This document shows, piece by piece, positions 35,847 through 44,102 of a DNA stretch of 64,000 bases (position 1 is its first letter; each line of letters starts with the position of its first letter). Under the pieces are notes generated by a model, which searched no databases, was not told the origin of the DNA, and saw only the letters and a list, made by a program, of their open reading frames with translations. The position numbers and the translations under genes are program-made. Source of the stretch: Sphingomonas alpina (GTDB lineage Bacteria > Pseudomonadota > Alphaproteobacteria > Sphingomonadales > Sphingomonadaceae); assembly GCF_014490665.1 (NCBI RefSeq), contig NZ_CP061038.1, positions 2,604,001 to 2,668,000 of the forward strand, written 5' to 3'.

Positions 35847-37067
35847 TTATTGATGGTCCAGCATGCCGAGGATGCGCTTGGCGATGACATTGTTCTGGAT
35901 TTCGCTCGATCCCCCATAGATCGACACCGCCTTGCCCCACAGCCAGGTGCGGGTCTGGGTCAGTTCGTCCTCGGTGAAGCCCTCGCCTTCCCAGCCCAGG
36001 CCGTTCATGCCCATGATCTCGATTCCCAACTCGGCACGATCCTGAGTGATGCGTGCGCCGACATTCTTCATGATCGACGTCGCCGCCGACGGCCCCTGGT
36101 TCGATTTCGACTCCAGTGCGGCGCGGCGCAGCGTCAGCGAGAAGGCGCGCAGGTCCATCTCGTGCCGCACGATACGCATGCGCAGGTCGCTGTCGGTAAT
36201 CCGCCCCTGTTCGTCGGTGCCGCGATATTCCTTGGCCAGCGCGCTGACCGGCTTGCCGGCGAACATGCGCCCCGCCGCCGATCCGCCGCCCGACAGATTC
36301 TGCCGCTCATGCTGGAGCAGGCGCTTGCCGATCGTCCAGCCCTCGCCCTCGCGCCCGACCAGATTATCCTTGGGCACCTTCACATCGCTGAAAAAGGTTT
36401 CGCAAAAGGGCGACGAACCGGAGATCAGCCGGATCGGCTTCACCTCGACGCCCGGGCTGGTCATGTCGATCAGCAGGAAGCTGATGCCTTCATGCTTTTT
36501 CGATTTATCGGTGCGCACCAGCGCGAAGCATTTATCGGCCCATTGTCCGCCCGAGGTCCAGGTCTTCTGGCCGTTGACGACGTAATGATCGCCCTTGTCC
36601 TCGGCGAACATCTGCAGCGATGCGAGATCCGATCCCGCGCCCGGCTCCGAATAGCCTTGGCACCAGCGTACTTCACCCTTGGCGATCGCGCGAATATGCT
36701 CGTTCTTCTGCGCTTCATTGCCATATTCGAGCAACGTCGGGCCGAACATCATCACACCCATGCCGCCGATCGGGTTCCACGCGCCGATCCGGCCCATCTC
36801 CTCCTGCAGCACGCGCGCCTGCGCCCGGTCGAGACCGCCGCCGCCATATTGCGCCGGCCAGGTCGGGACGCCCCAGCCTTTGTCGCCCATCGCCTTTTTC
36901 CACGCCGCTTCGTCGGCCGACAACTCGGTCGGCCCGTCGATTGCCGACAGCGGGTTGTCCTTGCCCTTCAGCGCAGGCGGGAAGTTCGCGGCGAGCCACT
37001 CGCGCGCTTCGGCGCGAAAGGCATCGAGCGGCTTGACGGAAACGTCGAGTTCGGCGGCAGTCGCCAT
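35847..37067 (-). CDS. Acyl-CoA dehydrogenase (large partner)
   Basis: A 406-residue acyl-CoA dehydrogenase starting MATAAELDVSVKPLD, with AAGGAGAGGA just upstream. Family motifs are RWCQGYSEPGAGSDLASLQM (flavin/substrate loop), VNGQKTWTSGGQWADKCFAL, EGEGWTIGKRLLQHER and the C-terminal IYGGSSEIQNNVIAKRILGM. It is the first gene of the pair. Substrate unknown; the length and motif set fit branched or cyclic acyl-CoA oxidisers found in sphingomonad catabolic loci. Confidence 0.93.
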   Translation of the reverse strand: MATAAELDVSVKPLDAFRAEAREWLAANFPPALKGKDNPLSAIDGPTELSADEAAWKKAMGDKGWGVPTWPAQYGGGGLDRAQARVLQEEMGRIGAWNPIGGMGVMMFGPTLLEYGNEAQKNEHIRAIAKGEVRWCQGYSEPGAGSDLASLQMFAEDKGDHYVVNGQKTWTSGGQWADKCFALVRTDKSKKHEGISFLLIDMTSPGVEVKPIRLISGSSPFCETFFSDVKVPKDNLVGREGEGWTIGKRLLQHERQNLSGGGSAAGRMFAGKPVSALAKEYRGTDEQGRITDSDLRMRIVRHEMDLRAFSLTLRRAALESKSNQGPSAATSIMKNVGARITQDRAELGIEIMGMNGLGWEGEGFTEDELTQTRTWLWGKAVSIYGGSSEIQNNVIAKRILGMLDHQ

Positions 37068-37287
37068 AAATCCTCTCCTTTGGGACCGAATCTGAATATC
37101 GGGTATGGTCAGCGGTGTGACACAGTTCGCCAGCGAGTGAAAGAGAGGTTCGCGAGTGGCGGAGAGGCTGAGAGTGCGAACCTGCGCGGCCCAGGGCGAT
37201 CGAGAGTCCCTTTTCCTTGAGTTGCCTTTGGACATGCAGCTCTGCCGCGAGGTTGGCAAAAGTCGATCGTGCGCATAGAATGAAATC

Positions 37288-37467
37288 ATGTCCAAGACAC
37301 CCGCGACACTTTCGATGGCCGAGATCGCGGCGCTTGCCAAAACAGCGGCGGCGGCAGCCGATCTACAGGCAAAGCGGGCCGGGATAACGCCCGCCGCCCG
37401 GCTGGTACCCACGAGCAGGCCGAAGACGCTCAAGAGCCGCAGCACCAAGACCGGAAATGCCGGATAG
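37288..37467 (+). CDS. 59-residue protein coupled to a zeta-like toxin (candidate antitoxin)
   Basis: A short frame starting MSKTPATLSMAEIAALAKTA, followed by an Ala/Lys-rich helix and a basic tail (LVPTSRPKTLKSRSTKTGNA). It overlaps the zeta-toxin-family gene by 11 bp, the tight coupling usual in toxin-antitoxin pairs. It does not resemble the classic epsilon antitoxin, so its role as antitoxin rests on position, size and overlap. Confidence 0.55.
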   Translation: MSKTPATLSMAEIAALAKTAAAAADLQAKRAGITPAARLVPTSRPKTLKSRSTKTGNAG

Positions 37468-38251
37468 GCCGGTTCTGACGATGATCGCCGGCCCGAACGG
37501 GTCGGGCAAAACCACGTTGACCCGGCATCTTATGGAGGCCGGGATTGCGATGGGGACCTATATCAATCCCGACGATATCGCACTTGGATTGAACGGCACG
37601 GTTGCCGAGGTCTCGGGACAGGCACAGCGCATTGCCGACGAGCGACGCCAGGCCTGCCTCGCCGACGGGCAAAGCTTTTCGTTCGAAACAGTGATGTCGC
37701 ATGAATCGAAGATCGACATTCTGCGCCACGCAAAGGAACTCGATTACATTGTCATACTCTTCTTCGTTGCGCTCGAATCCCCCGATCTGAACGTCGCGCG
37801 CGTTGCCCAGCGTGTCGCCCTGGGCGGGCATGACGTGCCGGAAGACCGGATACGAAAACGCTATATCCGGTGCCTCTCCTTGCTACCGTATGCGTTGCGG
37901 TTGTGCGATCGCGCCGTCCTGTTCGACAACTCCTATCGCAATGCCGCCGGATTGCCGGTCCAGCTGCGCCCGGTCTGCGAGGTCGTACGACAGGACGGAC
38001 TGATGCGGGCGAAGGATGCAAACGGGAGGCCGTTCAGAACGGATACACCCGGTACACCGAACTGGATCAAGCCGATCTTCGACAAGCATCTCGCCCGCGA
38101 CCTCTCGCGAGGCCGCCTGGTGTATCGCCGCGCAACGGGGTCGGGAGCGGCGGGCGGACGGCAAAAGGGATCTTATCAACGTTTCAGGCAGTCACGCATC
38201 GCCATCCGGGTGATCGACCATTCGAAATCCCAAGATCCAAGCGAAGACTAG
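37457..38251 (+). CDS. Zeta-toxin-family P-loop kinase
   Basis: A 264-residue protein. Zeta toxins phosphorylate UDP-N-acetylglucosamine or related nucleotide sugars and poison cell-wall synthesis. The Walker A GPNGSGKTT is at residues 12-20. It is followed by the family's INPDDIALGLN segment, FSFETVMSHESKIDILR (the conserved ExxxS region) and VALESPDLNVARVAQRVALG then GGHDVPEDRIRKRYIRCLSL. The C-terminal 30 residues are basic and divergent. The upstream gene overlaps by 11 bp. Related stand-alone zeta-like kinases exist, so toxicity is inferred. Confidence 0.82.
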   Translation: MPDRPVLTMIAGPNGSGKTTLTRHLMEAGIAMGTYINPDDIALGLNGTVAEVSGQAQRIADERRQACLADGQSFSFETVMSHESKIDILRHAKELDYIVILFFVALESPDLNVARVAQRVALGGHDVPEDRIRKRYIRCLSLLPYALRLCDRAVLFDNSYRNAAGLPVQLRPVCEVVRQDGLMRAKDANGRPFRTDTPGTPNWIKPIFDKHLARDLSRGRLVYRRATGSGAAGGRQKGSYQRFRQSRIAIRVIDHSKSQDPSED

Positions 38252-38370
38252 GCGGAGGGGATCGGCCGTTCCGTCGACTTGTCTGACCTCTTTTTCGATG
38301 GCGAGACATCCTTTCTCCACCTTTGTGACTATCGCGCTCACCCGCTAAAAGCGCCGCAGGGGAGCCACTC

Positions 38371-39597
38371 ATGCGATTCGAACACCGTGCCGTACCGATC
38401 GTCCTTGCCGCCGTGCTGGTCGATACCATCGGCTTCGGCATCGTCATGCCGGTCTTTCCCGAACTGATCACGCATCTCGGGGCCGTCGACCTGGAGCAGG
38501 CGACGCGCATCGCCGGTTATATGCTGGTCGTCTTCGCCTTCACGCAATTCTTCGCCGGACCGGTGCTTGGCAATCTCAGTGACCGGTTTGGGCGGCGGGT
38601 CGTGCTGATCGCGTCGATGCTCGCCTTCTCCGCCGATTATGCACTGATGGCGGTCGCACCGACGCTCGCCTGGCTGTTCCTCGGTCGGGCGATCGCGGGG
38701 ATCGCGGGCGCAGTGTACGGCCCGGCCAGCTCGGTGCTGGCCGATGTCACCCCACCGGAAAAGCGCGCCGGCGTGTTCGGGTTCATCGGTGCGGCCTTTG
38801 GCGTCGGCTTCATCATCGGGCCGGCGATCGGCGGGCTGCTCGCCGATTTCGGGCCGCGCGCGCCATTCGTCGCCGCGGCGGTGCTGGCGCTGCTCAACGC
38901 CCTCGCGATGATCGTCGCCATGCCCGAGACGCTGGCGCCGGAAAACCGCCGCCCCTTTCACCTGCGCGACGCGCATATCGTCGGCGCATTCCGCCCGCTG
39001 TTCGCCGCCGGCAATGCCGCCCCGCTGCTGCTCGCCTGGTTCTTCTGGCAGCTGGCGCACATGGTCTATCCCGCGACCTGGGCGTTCTGGGCGGCGATCC
39101 GCTTCGGCTGGAGTCCGGCCGAGATCGGCTGGAGCCTCGCCTTTGTCGGGTTGATCAGCGTGATCTTCCAGGCCGGGCTGTCGGGCCGCATCATCGCGCG
39201 CATCGGCGAACGTCGCGCACTCGTGATCGGGCTGGGCAGCGGCGGGCTGACCTTTCTGATCTTCGCCTTCATCACCGCCAGCTGGCAGGCCTATGCCCTG
39301 TTCCTGCTCAGCGCCTGTTCGGGACTGGTCTTCCCGGCGATGAACGGGCTGCTCTCGCGCATGGTCGATGCAACGCGCCAGGGTTCGCTGCAGGGCGGGA
39401 TCGGCAGCATGGGCAGCGTGTCGCAGATCCTCGGGCCGCTGCTACTCACCCAGGCGCTTGCGACGGGGGTCGATCACGGCTTTCCCGGCGCGGCGTTCCT
39501 GGTCGCCGGCGTGCTGGCGTTGACCGCGCTCGGCACGATCGTGTGGAAAGTGCTCGACCGCGTGCCGCCGCCGGAGCCGGCCACAGCGGACGTCTGA
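38371..39597 (+). CDS. TetA-like MFS drug efflux transporter
   Basis: A 408-residue, 12-helix transporter of the DHA1 (tetracycline-resistance, TCR) group. Motif A after helix 2 is [14 protein letters not shown]. Motif C-like sequence in helix 5 is [19 protein letters not shown]. The N-terminal helix reads [19 protein letters not shown]. Expected to export small toxic compounds by proton antiport. No TetR gene is adjacent. A REP-like palindrome pair lies directly downstream. Confidence 0.9.
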   Translation: MRFEHRAVPIVLAAVLVDTIGFGIVMPVFPELITHLGAVDLEQATRIAGYMLVVFAFTQFFAGPVLGNLSDRFGRRVVLIASMLAFSADYALMAVAPTLAWLFLGRAIAGIAGAVYGPASSVLADVTPPEKRAGVFGFIGAAFGVGFIIGPAIGGLLADFGPRAPFVAAAVLALLNALAMIVAMPETLAPENRRPFHLRDAHIVGAFRPLFAAGNAAPLLLAWFFWQLAHMVYPATWAFWAAIRFGWSPAEIGWSLAFVGLISVIFQAGLSGRIIARIGERRALVIGLGSGGLTFLIFAFITASWQAYALFLLSACSGLVFPAMNGLLSRMVDATRQGSLQGGIGSMGSVSQILGPLLLTQALATGVDHGFPGAAFLVAGVLALTALGTIVWKVLDRVPPPEPATADV

Positions 39598-39645
39598 GCT
39601 TCATTTCCTCCGAACACCGAGATTGCACTCTGCCCCACTCCCTCC

Positions 39646-39732
39646 CGTTCGCCCTGAGCTTGTCGAAGGGCCGCTCTTCTCTTTCCAACGCAGGTGAAGG
39701 AAGGCGGTGCTTCGACAAGCTCAGCACGAACG
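39646..39732. repeat. REP-like paired palindrome (copy 2)
   Basis: The left arm CGTTCGCCCTGAGCTTGTCG continues AAGGGCCG, and the right arm CGGTGCTTCGACAAGCTCAG continues CACGAACG. The 30-bp spacer is not conserved with copy 1 at 8574, whereas the arms are. It sits between the TetA-like and SnoaL-like convergent genes. Confidence 0.85.
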
Positions 39733-39816
39733 GATTTAGGGCGATTCCAGTGAGTCCGATCTCGCTCTGGCTACTCACAATTCTCGACGTCGCTCGAAAC
39801 GAATGGAGGGTAGAAC

Positions 39817-40191
39817 TCACGCCCCCGCCGGATTCTCCGCACCGACCGGATAGGTGCCGTGCCCGCTCTTCACCCTGTCGCCATCGAAGATCAGCACTTC
39901 GCTGACCGACACGCCCTTCTGGTTGCGATACTGGATCACGACCGTGTCGACGCCGGCAAAGACCTGTTCGACCGTGAAATGCAGGTCGGGAATCCGCCGC
40001 AATCCTTCCGACCAATAGGCGCGCAGCGCATCCTCGCCATGAACCTGCCCGCGCGTTTCGGGGAGGATCGCAGCGGCAACCGGTGAGGTGAACAGGACGT
40101 CATCGTGAAAATGGTCCAAAACGCGCTCGAGGTCATGCGCATTCCAGGCATCGCACCATTCTGCCGCAAAGCTCGACGGGTCCGTCACCAC
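39817..40191 (-). CDS. SnoaL-like / NTF2-fold protein
   Basis: A 124-residue NTF2-like protein. The typical N-terminal helix reads FAAEWCDAWNAHDLERVLDH, followed by FHDDVLFTSPVAAAILPETR, HGEDALRAYWSEGLRRIPDL and the beta strand VVIQYRNQKGVSVSEVLIF. The family includes polyketide cyclases and many non-catalytic binding proteins. It is transcribed just downstream of nothing on its strand apart from the M20 peptidase gene, 30 bp away. Confidence 0.82.
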   Translation of the reverse strand: MVTDPSSFAAEWCDAWNAHDLERVLDHFHDDVLFTSPVAAAILPETRGQVHGEDALRAYWSEGLRRIPDLHFTVEQVFAGVDTVVIQYRNQKGVSVSEVLIFDGDRVKSGHGTYPVGAENPAGA

Positions 40192-40221
40192 TTCTGTCTC
40201 CCACCGGTATGAAGCCGGGCG

Positions 40222-41643
40222 TTACTCAGTATAGGCCTTGACCAGCCGGTACAGGAACGCCCGCCCGTCCAGCAGCGACTTGACCCGGATCCGCTCGTTC
40301 AGGCCGTGCACGCCCTGACCATCGGGATCGGCGAACATCCCCGATACGCCATAGGTCGGAATCCCGGCAGCGTTGGTGAAACGCCCGTCGGTCGCACCGG
40401 TCGCGAGGCGCGGGATCACCGGCACGCCCGGCCACATATCCTTCGAAATCGCCTCGATCGGTCCCATGATCTGCGGAGTCAGTGGTGGCGCAGGCGATCC
40501 GGCCTGAGGCGGATCGGAAAAGCTGACTTTCACCTTGTCACCGCCAAGCTCGGCAAGTTTGGCAAGGATCTTGTCCGCGCCTTCGCCCGGGATGATGCGG
40601 CAATTGACGTTCGCGGTCACCGATTGCGGCTGAGCATTGGTCGCATGGCCGCCCGAGATCATCGTCGGAATGCAGGTGGTGCGCAGCGTCGCGTTCCAGC
40701 TCGGATTCGCCGCCGAGATTGCGGCATAATCCGCCTCGTTCGCGTTGCCCGCGCCGACCGCCGCCATTGCCTTGGTCTGGGCAGGATAGAGCGACGCCGA
40801 CGCGCCGAAAAACGCCTTGGCCGCAGGGGTCAGATTGACCGGGAAATCATAGGCGTTCACCCGGGCGAGCGCCTCCGCCATCCAGCCGATCGCGTTGAAA
40901 TGCGGCGCCTGGCGCGAGCTGTGCCCGCCCGGCGCGGTCGCGGCGAAAATATAGTCCTGATAGACTTTCTCACCCGCCTGAACGCCATTGCTGACCGGCT
41001 TTCCCGCCTCGTCCAGCGACCCGCCGCCGCCTTCGTTCAGCGCCCATCCGGCGGCCAGAGCCTCAGGCTGGTTCTTGAGCAGATACTCGACGCCGTTCAG
41101 CGCCTTTTCGGTCTCCTCGCCACAGGTCAGCGCGAGCTTGATCGTGCGTTTGGGCTTATAGCCTTCCTGACGAAAGCGGACCAATGCATCGGTAAAGGCA
41201 GCCGCCATCGCCTTGTCGTCCGACGTACCCCGCCCGTAGAAATAGCCATTCTCCTCGACCAGGGCGAATGGGTCGCGGGTCCAGTCGGCGCGCTTCGCGG
41301 CGACCACGTCGATATGGGCGAGCAGCAGCAGCGCCGGCAGCTTCGCATTGCTGCCGCGCAGGATGGCGGAAAGATTGCCCTCCTTGGGATGCGCCGGGTC
41401 GACGATCACGGTCACATCCCCGGCTGGATAGCCCGCTGCCTTGAGCCGCGCGCCCATGCGCTCGGCCGCCAGTGTACAGCTGCCGTCGGGCCAGCTCGAA
41501 TCCGTCTCCACCAGTTCCTTGTACAGCGCGCGGAAAGCGGGCTCGCCAGCGCGGGGATCGGACGGGGCGGCCTGAGCCGGCATCGCGCTGGTGGTGAGCA
41601 ATGCGGCGAGCACGATCGACGCGGAATGGCTGCGAGCCTTCAT
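40222..41643 (-). CDS. Exported M20-family metallopeptidase
   Basis: A 473-residue zinc peptidase with a signal peptide (ASIVLAALLTTSAMPAQAAP). M20 metal ligands are visible: the His/Asp pair LLAHIDVVAAKR, the bridging Asp in YGRGTSDDKAMAA and the Glu pair in TCGEETEK (general base plus ligand). A dimerisation domain with GGHATNAQPQSVTANVNCRI follows. It resembles carboxypeptidase/aminoacylase-type M20 proteins that act on peptides in the periplasm. The start at 41643 (MKARSHSASIV) has an upstream GGACC and gives a clean signal peptide; longer starts do not. Confidence 0.9.
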   Translation of the reverse strand: MKARSHSASIVLAALLTTSAMPAQAAPSDPRAGEPAFRALYKELVETDSSWPDGSCTLAAERMGARLKAAGYPAGDVTVIVDPAHPKEGNLSAILRGSNAKLPALLLLAHIDVVAAKRADWTRDPFALVEENGYFYGRGTSDDKAMAAAFTDALVRFRQEGYKPKRTIKLALTCGEETEKALNGVEYLLKNQPEALAAGWALNEGGGGSLDEAGKPVSNGVQAGEKVYQDYIFAATAPGGHSSRQAPHFNAIGWMAEALARVNAYDFPVNLTPAAKAFFGASASLYPAQTKAMAAVGAGNANEADYAAISAANPSWNATLRTTCIPTMISGGHATNAQPQSVTANVNCRIIPGEGADKILAKLAELGGDKVKVSFSDPPQAGSPAPPLTPQIMGPIEAISKDMWPGVPVIPRLATGATDGRFTNAAGIPTYGVSGMFADPDGQGVHGLNERIRVKSLLDGRAFLYRLVKAYTE

Positions 41644-41848
41644 TCGGGGAGGTCCTTTCAGGCTGATATGCGCTGCGGCGGGCGAGTCTGTCAGCGCTGT
41701 CGCAGTTTGGCGAAGGGACTTGCCGCCGACAAGCCGGATTGCCGGACATGCCGGCAATTATTTCGAGCCCTGCGCTATGGCCGTTGCATAGTTATAAAAG
41801 ATAACTAAAGAGGATGGCGCTGCCCGCAACGTGCAGTGGGAGAAGATC

Positions 41849-42130
41849 ATGATCATCATCGCTGGCTATACCCGCACTGCCGCCGACGCGCGGGACCATG
41901 CCGTTGCCGCGTTCGCGCCGATGGTGGCGCGTGCGCGAGCTTATAAAGGCTGTCTGGATATCGCGATCAGCGCGGATGCGCTCGACGCGGAACGGATCAA
42001 CGTCTTCGAACGCTGGGAGGATCAGGCGTCTCTCGACGCCTGGCGCAAGATCGCCAAAGCGCCGCGCATCAGCCGACGCGAAACGCATGTCAGCCTGTTC
42101 CGCACGGAAAAAGCGGAAAGCCCGTTCTAA
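41849..42130 (+). CDS. Antibiotic-biosynthesis-monooxygenase-like protein
   Basis: A 93-residue ABM-domain protein starting MIIIAGYTRTAADARDHAVA. The ferredoxin-like fold is marked by AFAPMVARARAYKGCLDIAI, INVFERWEDQASLDAWRKIA and the C-terminal LFRTEKAESPF. Members are dimeric cofactor-free monooxygenases or haem-degrading proteins. GGGAGA precedes the chosen ATG; a GTG at 41831 is less likely. Element B lies downstream. Confidence 0.8.
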   Translation: MIIIAGYTRTAADARDHAVAAFAPMVARARAYKGCLDIAISADALDAERINVFERWEDQASLDAWRKIAKAPRISRRETHVSLFRTEKAESPF

Positions 42131-42288
42131 TTGAGTTTGTGACCTGGCCCATGCCGGAAGGGAGCGGTGTGCCTGCTCAGCCAGTAAGAGGCACCAAAAG
42201 CCGACCGGAAAAATCGGGCGGCGTCGATTCAATCCTGGTGCGGATCATGACAGCGTGGCGGTGGACGGGATACCAGCCGGCGCCCCAT

Positions 42289-42498
42289 CCCGCTCTTTGA
42301 CATGACTGGAAAAAACCGGGCGCTGCCGCGACCGCTGTTCGGGCAATAACAGGGGTGGCTCACCGCTGTTATTGCGCTGCTCCACCCCTGTTATCGGGAA
42401 CAGCGGAAATTGGCCGCAACCCTTTGAAGGAATACGGAAAATCCGCACGCCAAATCCAACATAACAGGGGTGCGTTTTTTTATTCCGGCGAACAGCGG
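42289..42498. repeat. AACAG element B: AACAGGGGTG and AACAGCGG copies in both orientations
   Basis: AACAGGGGTG occurs at 42348 and 42463, and its reverse complement ends at 42392 (CACCCCTGTT). AACAGCGG occurs at 42399 and 42491, with reverse complements CCGCTGTT at 42332 and 42363. The left boundary CCCGCTCTTTGACATGACTG (42289) and right block AAATCCAACATAACAG (42452) match those of element A at 25906 and 26093. No reading frame is supported. It lies in the 433-bp gap between the ABM-like and SDR genes. Confidence 0.85.
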
Positions 42499-42563
42499 AA
42501 AACCGCCGCAATGCGAGTCGAAATGTCGTACGCAACTCGCTCGCCGCAGCCGGTCGATCGCCC

Positions 42564-43361
42564 CTAAATCTCCTTTCCCGGCCGGCGCGACAGGCCCACA
42601 TCGAGATGCGCGCCCGCATCGAGCAGCATCGTCTCGCCGGTGATCACCCGGCTCGCGGGATCGAGCAGCATGACGATCGGCCCGGCGATATCGTCGGGGC
42701 CCGGTGCGATCGCCATCGGCGTCTTCGACGCGATCTGCGCATTGAGCGCCGCGAAGCCCGCCTCGCCCAGGCGCTTCTCGAACCAGCCGGTGCCGACATA
42801 GCCCGGCGCGACCGCATTGACGCGGATCGCCGGGGCGAGCGAGCGGGCGAGACTTTTGGTCATCGTCGTCAGCGCACCTTTCGATGCGGCATAGGCGACC
42901 GATGATCCATTGCCGAACACTCCCGCGACCGAAGCGACATTGACCACCGCGCTGTGCGGCCCCTGCTTCATCGCGGCGGCGCAGGCACGGATCATCTGGA
43001 ACGGCGCAATCGTGTTGAGCCGGTAGATGTCGATGAAATCCTCCGCCGACAGCGCGTCGAGATCCTCATGGTTGGCGAATTTGGTCCGCCCCGAATTGTT
43101 GACCAGGAAATCGATCCGCCCGAACGCCGACAGCGCAGAGGCGGCGAGCGCGCGGCACGCGGCATCCTCGACGATATCGCCCTGCACCGCGATCGCGCCC
43201 TCGCCCACCTCGTCCGCCAGCGCCTCGGCATCGTCGCGGCTCGAGGCATAGTTGATCACGCAGTGCACGCCGCGTTCGGCAAGCCGCCGCACGACCGCCG
43301 CGCCGATCCCCGTCCCGCCGCCAGTGACGATCGCGACCGATCCCTTCATGGCGCTGCTCAT
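42564..43361 (-). CDS. Short-chain dehydrogenase/reductase
   Basis: A 265-residue classical SDR. The cofactor motif TGGGTGIG (TGxxxGxG) is followed by NYASS, where no acidic residue ends strand 2, fitting NADPH preference. Later come VNNSGRT, the catalytic Ser in VVNVASVAG, and Tyr-x3-Lys in SVAYAASKGAL. The start MSSAMKGSVAIV follows GGGGGG. It lies 10 bp downstream of the GST gene on the same strand. Substrate unknown. Confidence 0.92.
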   Translation of the reverse strand: MSSAMKGSVAIVTGGGTGIGAAVVRRLAERGVHCVINYASSRDDAEALADEVGEGAIAVQGDIVEDAACRALAASALSAFGRIDFLVNNSGRTKFANHEDLDALSAEDFIDIYRLNTIAPFQMIRACAAAMKQGPHSAVVNVASVAGVFGNGSSVAYAASKGALTTMTKSLARSLAPAIRVNAVAPGYVGTGWFEKRLGEAGFAALNAQIASKTPMAIAPGPDDIAGPIVMLLDPASRVITGETMLLDAGAHLDVGLSRRPGKEI

Positions 43362-43370
43362 GCCCCCCAC

Positions 43371-43985
43371 TCACGCCTGCGCACTCGGGCGCGCGGACGC
43401 GTTGTCATGCCAGTCGCGGAGCGTCTCCAGCTCGACCGGCATCGATATCCCGACAAAGCGGGCAAAATCGATCGTCGTCAGCAACACGATATCGGCCATC
43501 GAATATCCTTTCCCATCCAGCCATTCGCGTCCCTGGAGGGCGCGATCGAATTCCGCCATCGCCGTCAGAACGCGTGGCCGCTGGCTCTCTCCGAACTCGG
43601 TATATTGCGGCTTCACCACGCGCGCGGTGAACGGATGGGTATGGGCCCACACCATGCCGAGCGGGACCATCAGCCGCATCTCGATCCGCCTCGTCCACAT
43701 ATCGACATCGGCCACGCCCTTCGGACCGACCCCGAACATCGGCGGATCGGGATGCATCGCCTCGAAGAAGCGGCAGATCGACACGCTTTCGGTGATCACG
43801 CTGCCGTCATCGAGCTGCAGCGCCGGAATCTGGCCGAGCGGATTGACGGCGCGGAATGCTTCGCTTTTATGCTCGCCCTTGATGATCGACAATATCTCCG
43901 TGGGAACGCTCAACCCCTTCTCGGCGAGGTAGATGCGTACGCGGCGCGGATTGGGCGCCGGATTGACGGCGTCGTAGAAGAGCAT
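43371..43985 (-). CDS. Glutathione S-transferase
   Basis: A 204-residue two-domain GST. The thioredoxin-like N-domain reads MLFYDAVNPAPNPRRVRIYL and carries the GSH-binding NPLGQIPALQLDDGSVITES (cis-Pro then Glu-Ser). An all-helical C-domain contains GYSMADIVLLTTIDFARF, the family's N-capping/Asp motif. It is first of a two-gene operon with the SDR. Sphingomonad GSTs often act in dehalogenation or aromatic ring-ether cleavage; here the substrate cannot be assigned. Confidence 0.9.
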   Translation of the reverse strand: MLFYDAVNPAPNPRRVRIYLAEKGLSVPTEILSIIKGEHKSEAFRAVNPLGQIPALQLDDGSVITESVSICRFFEAMHPDPPMFGVGPKGVADVDMWTRRIEMRLMVPLGMVWAHTHPFTARVVKPQYTEFGESQRPRVLTAMAEFDRALQGREWLDGKGYSMADIVLLTTIDFARFVGISMPVELETLRDWHDNASARPSAQA

Positions 43986-44102
43986 TGTCCCTCACCCCTG
44001 AATCGTGTCGGCGGATTCGTTTTTCGAACGGTGCGTATGGCATTTTCATCGCCCTTGGCCTAGCGGATCGAACATTGGGAATTCGTAGAGATCGTGGGAG
44101 AG

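Noticed and set aside
42355..42567. Protein-coding frame through element B
   Set aside because: It runs across repeats present in both orientations, has no ribosome-binding site and no homologous character.
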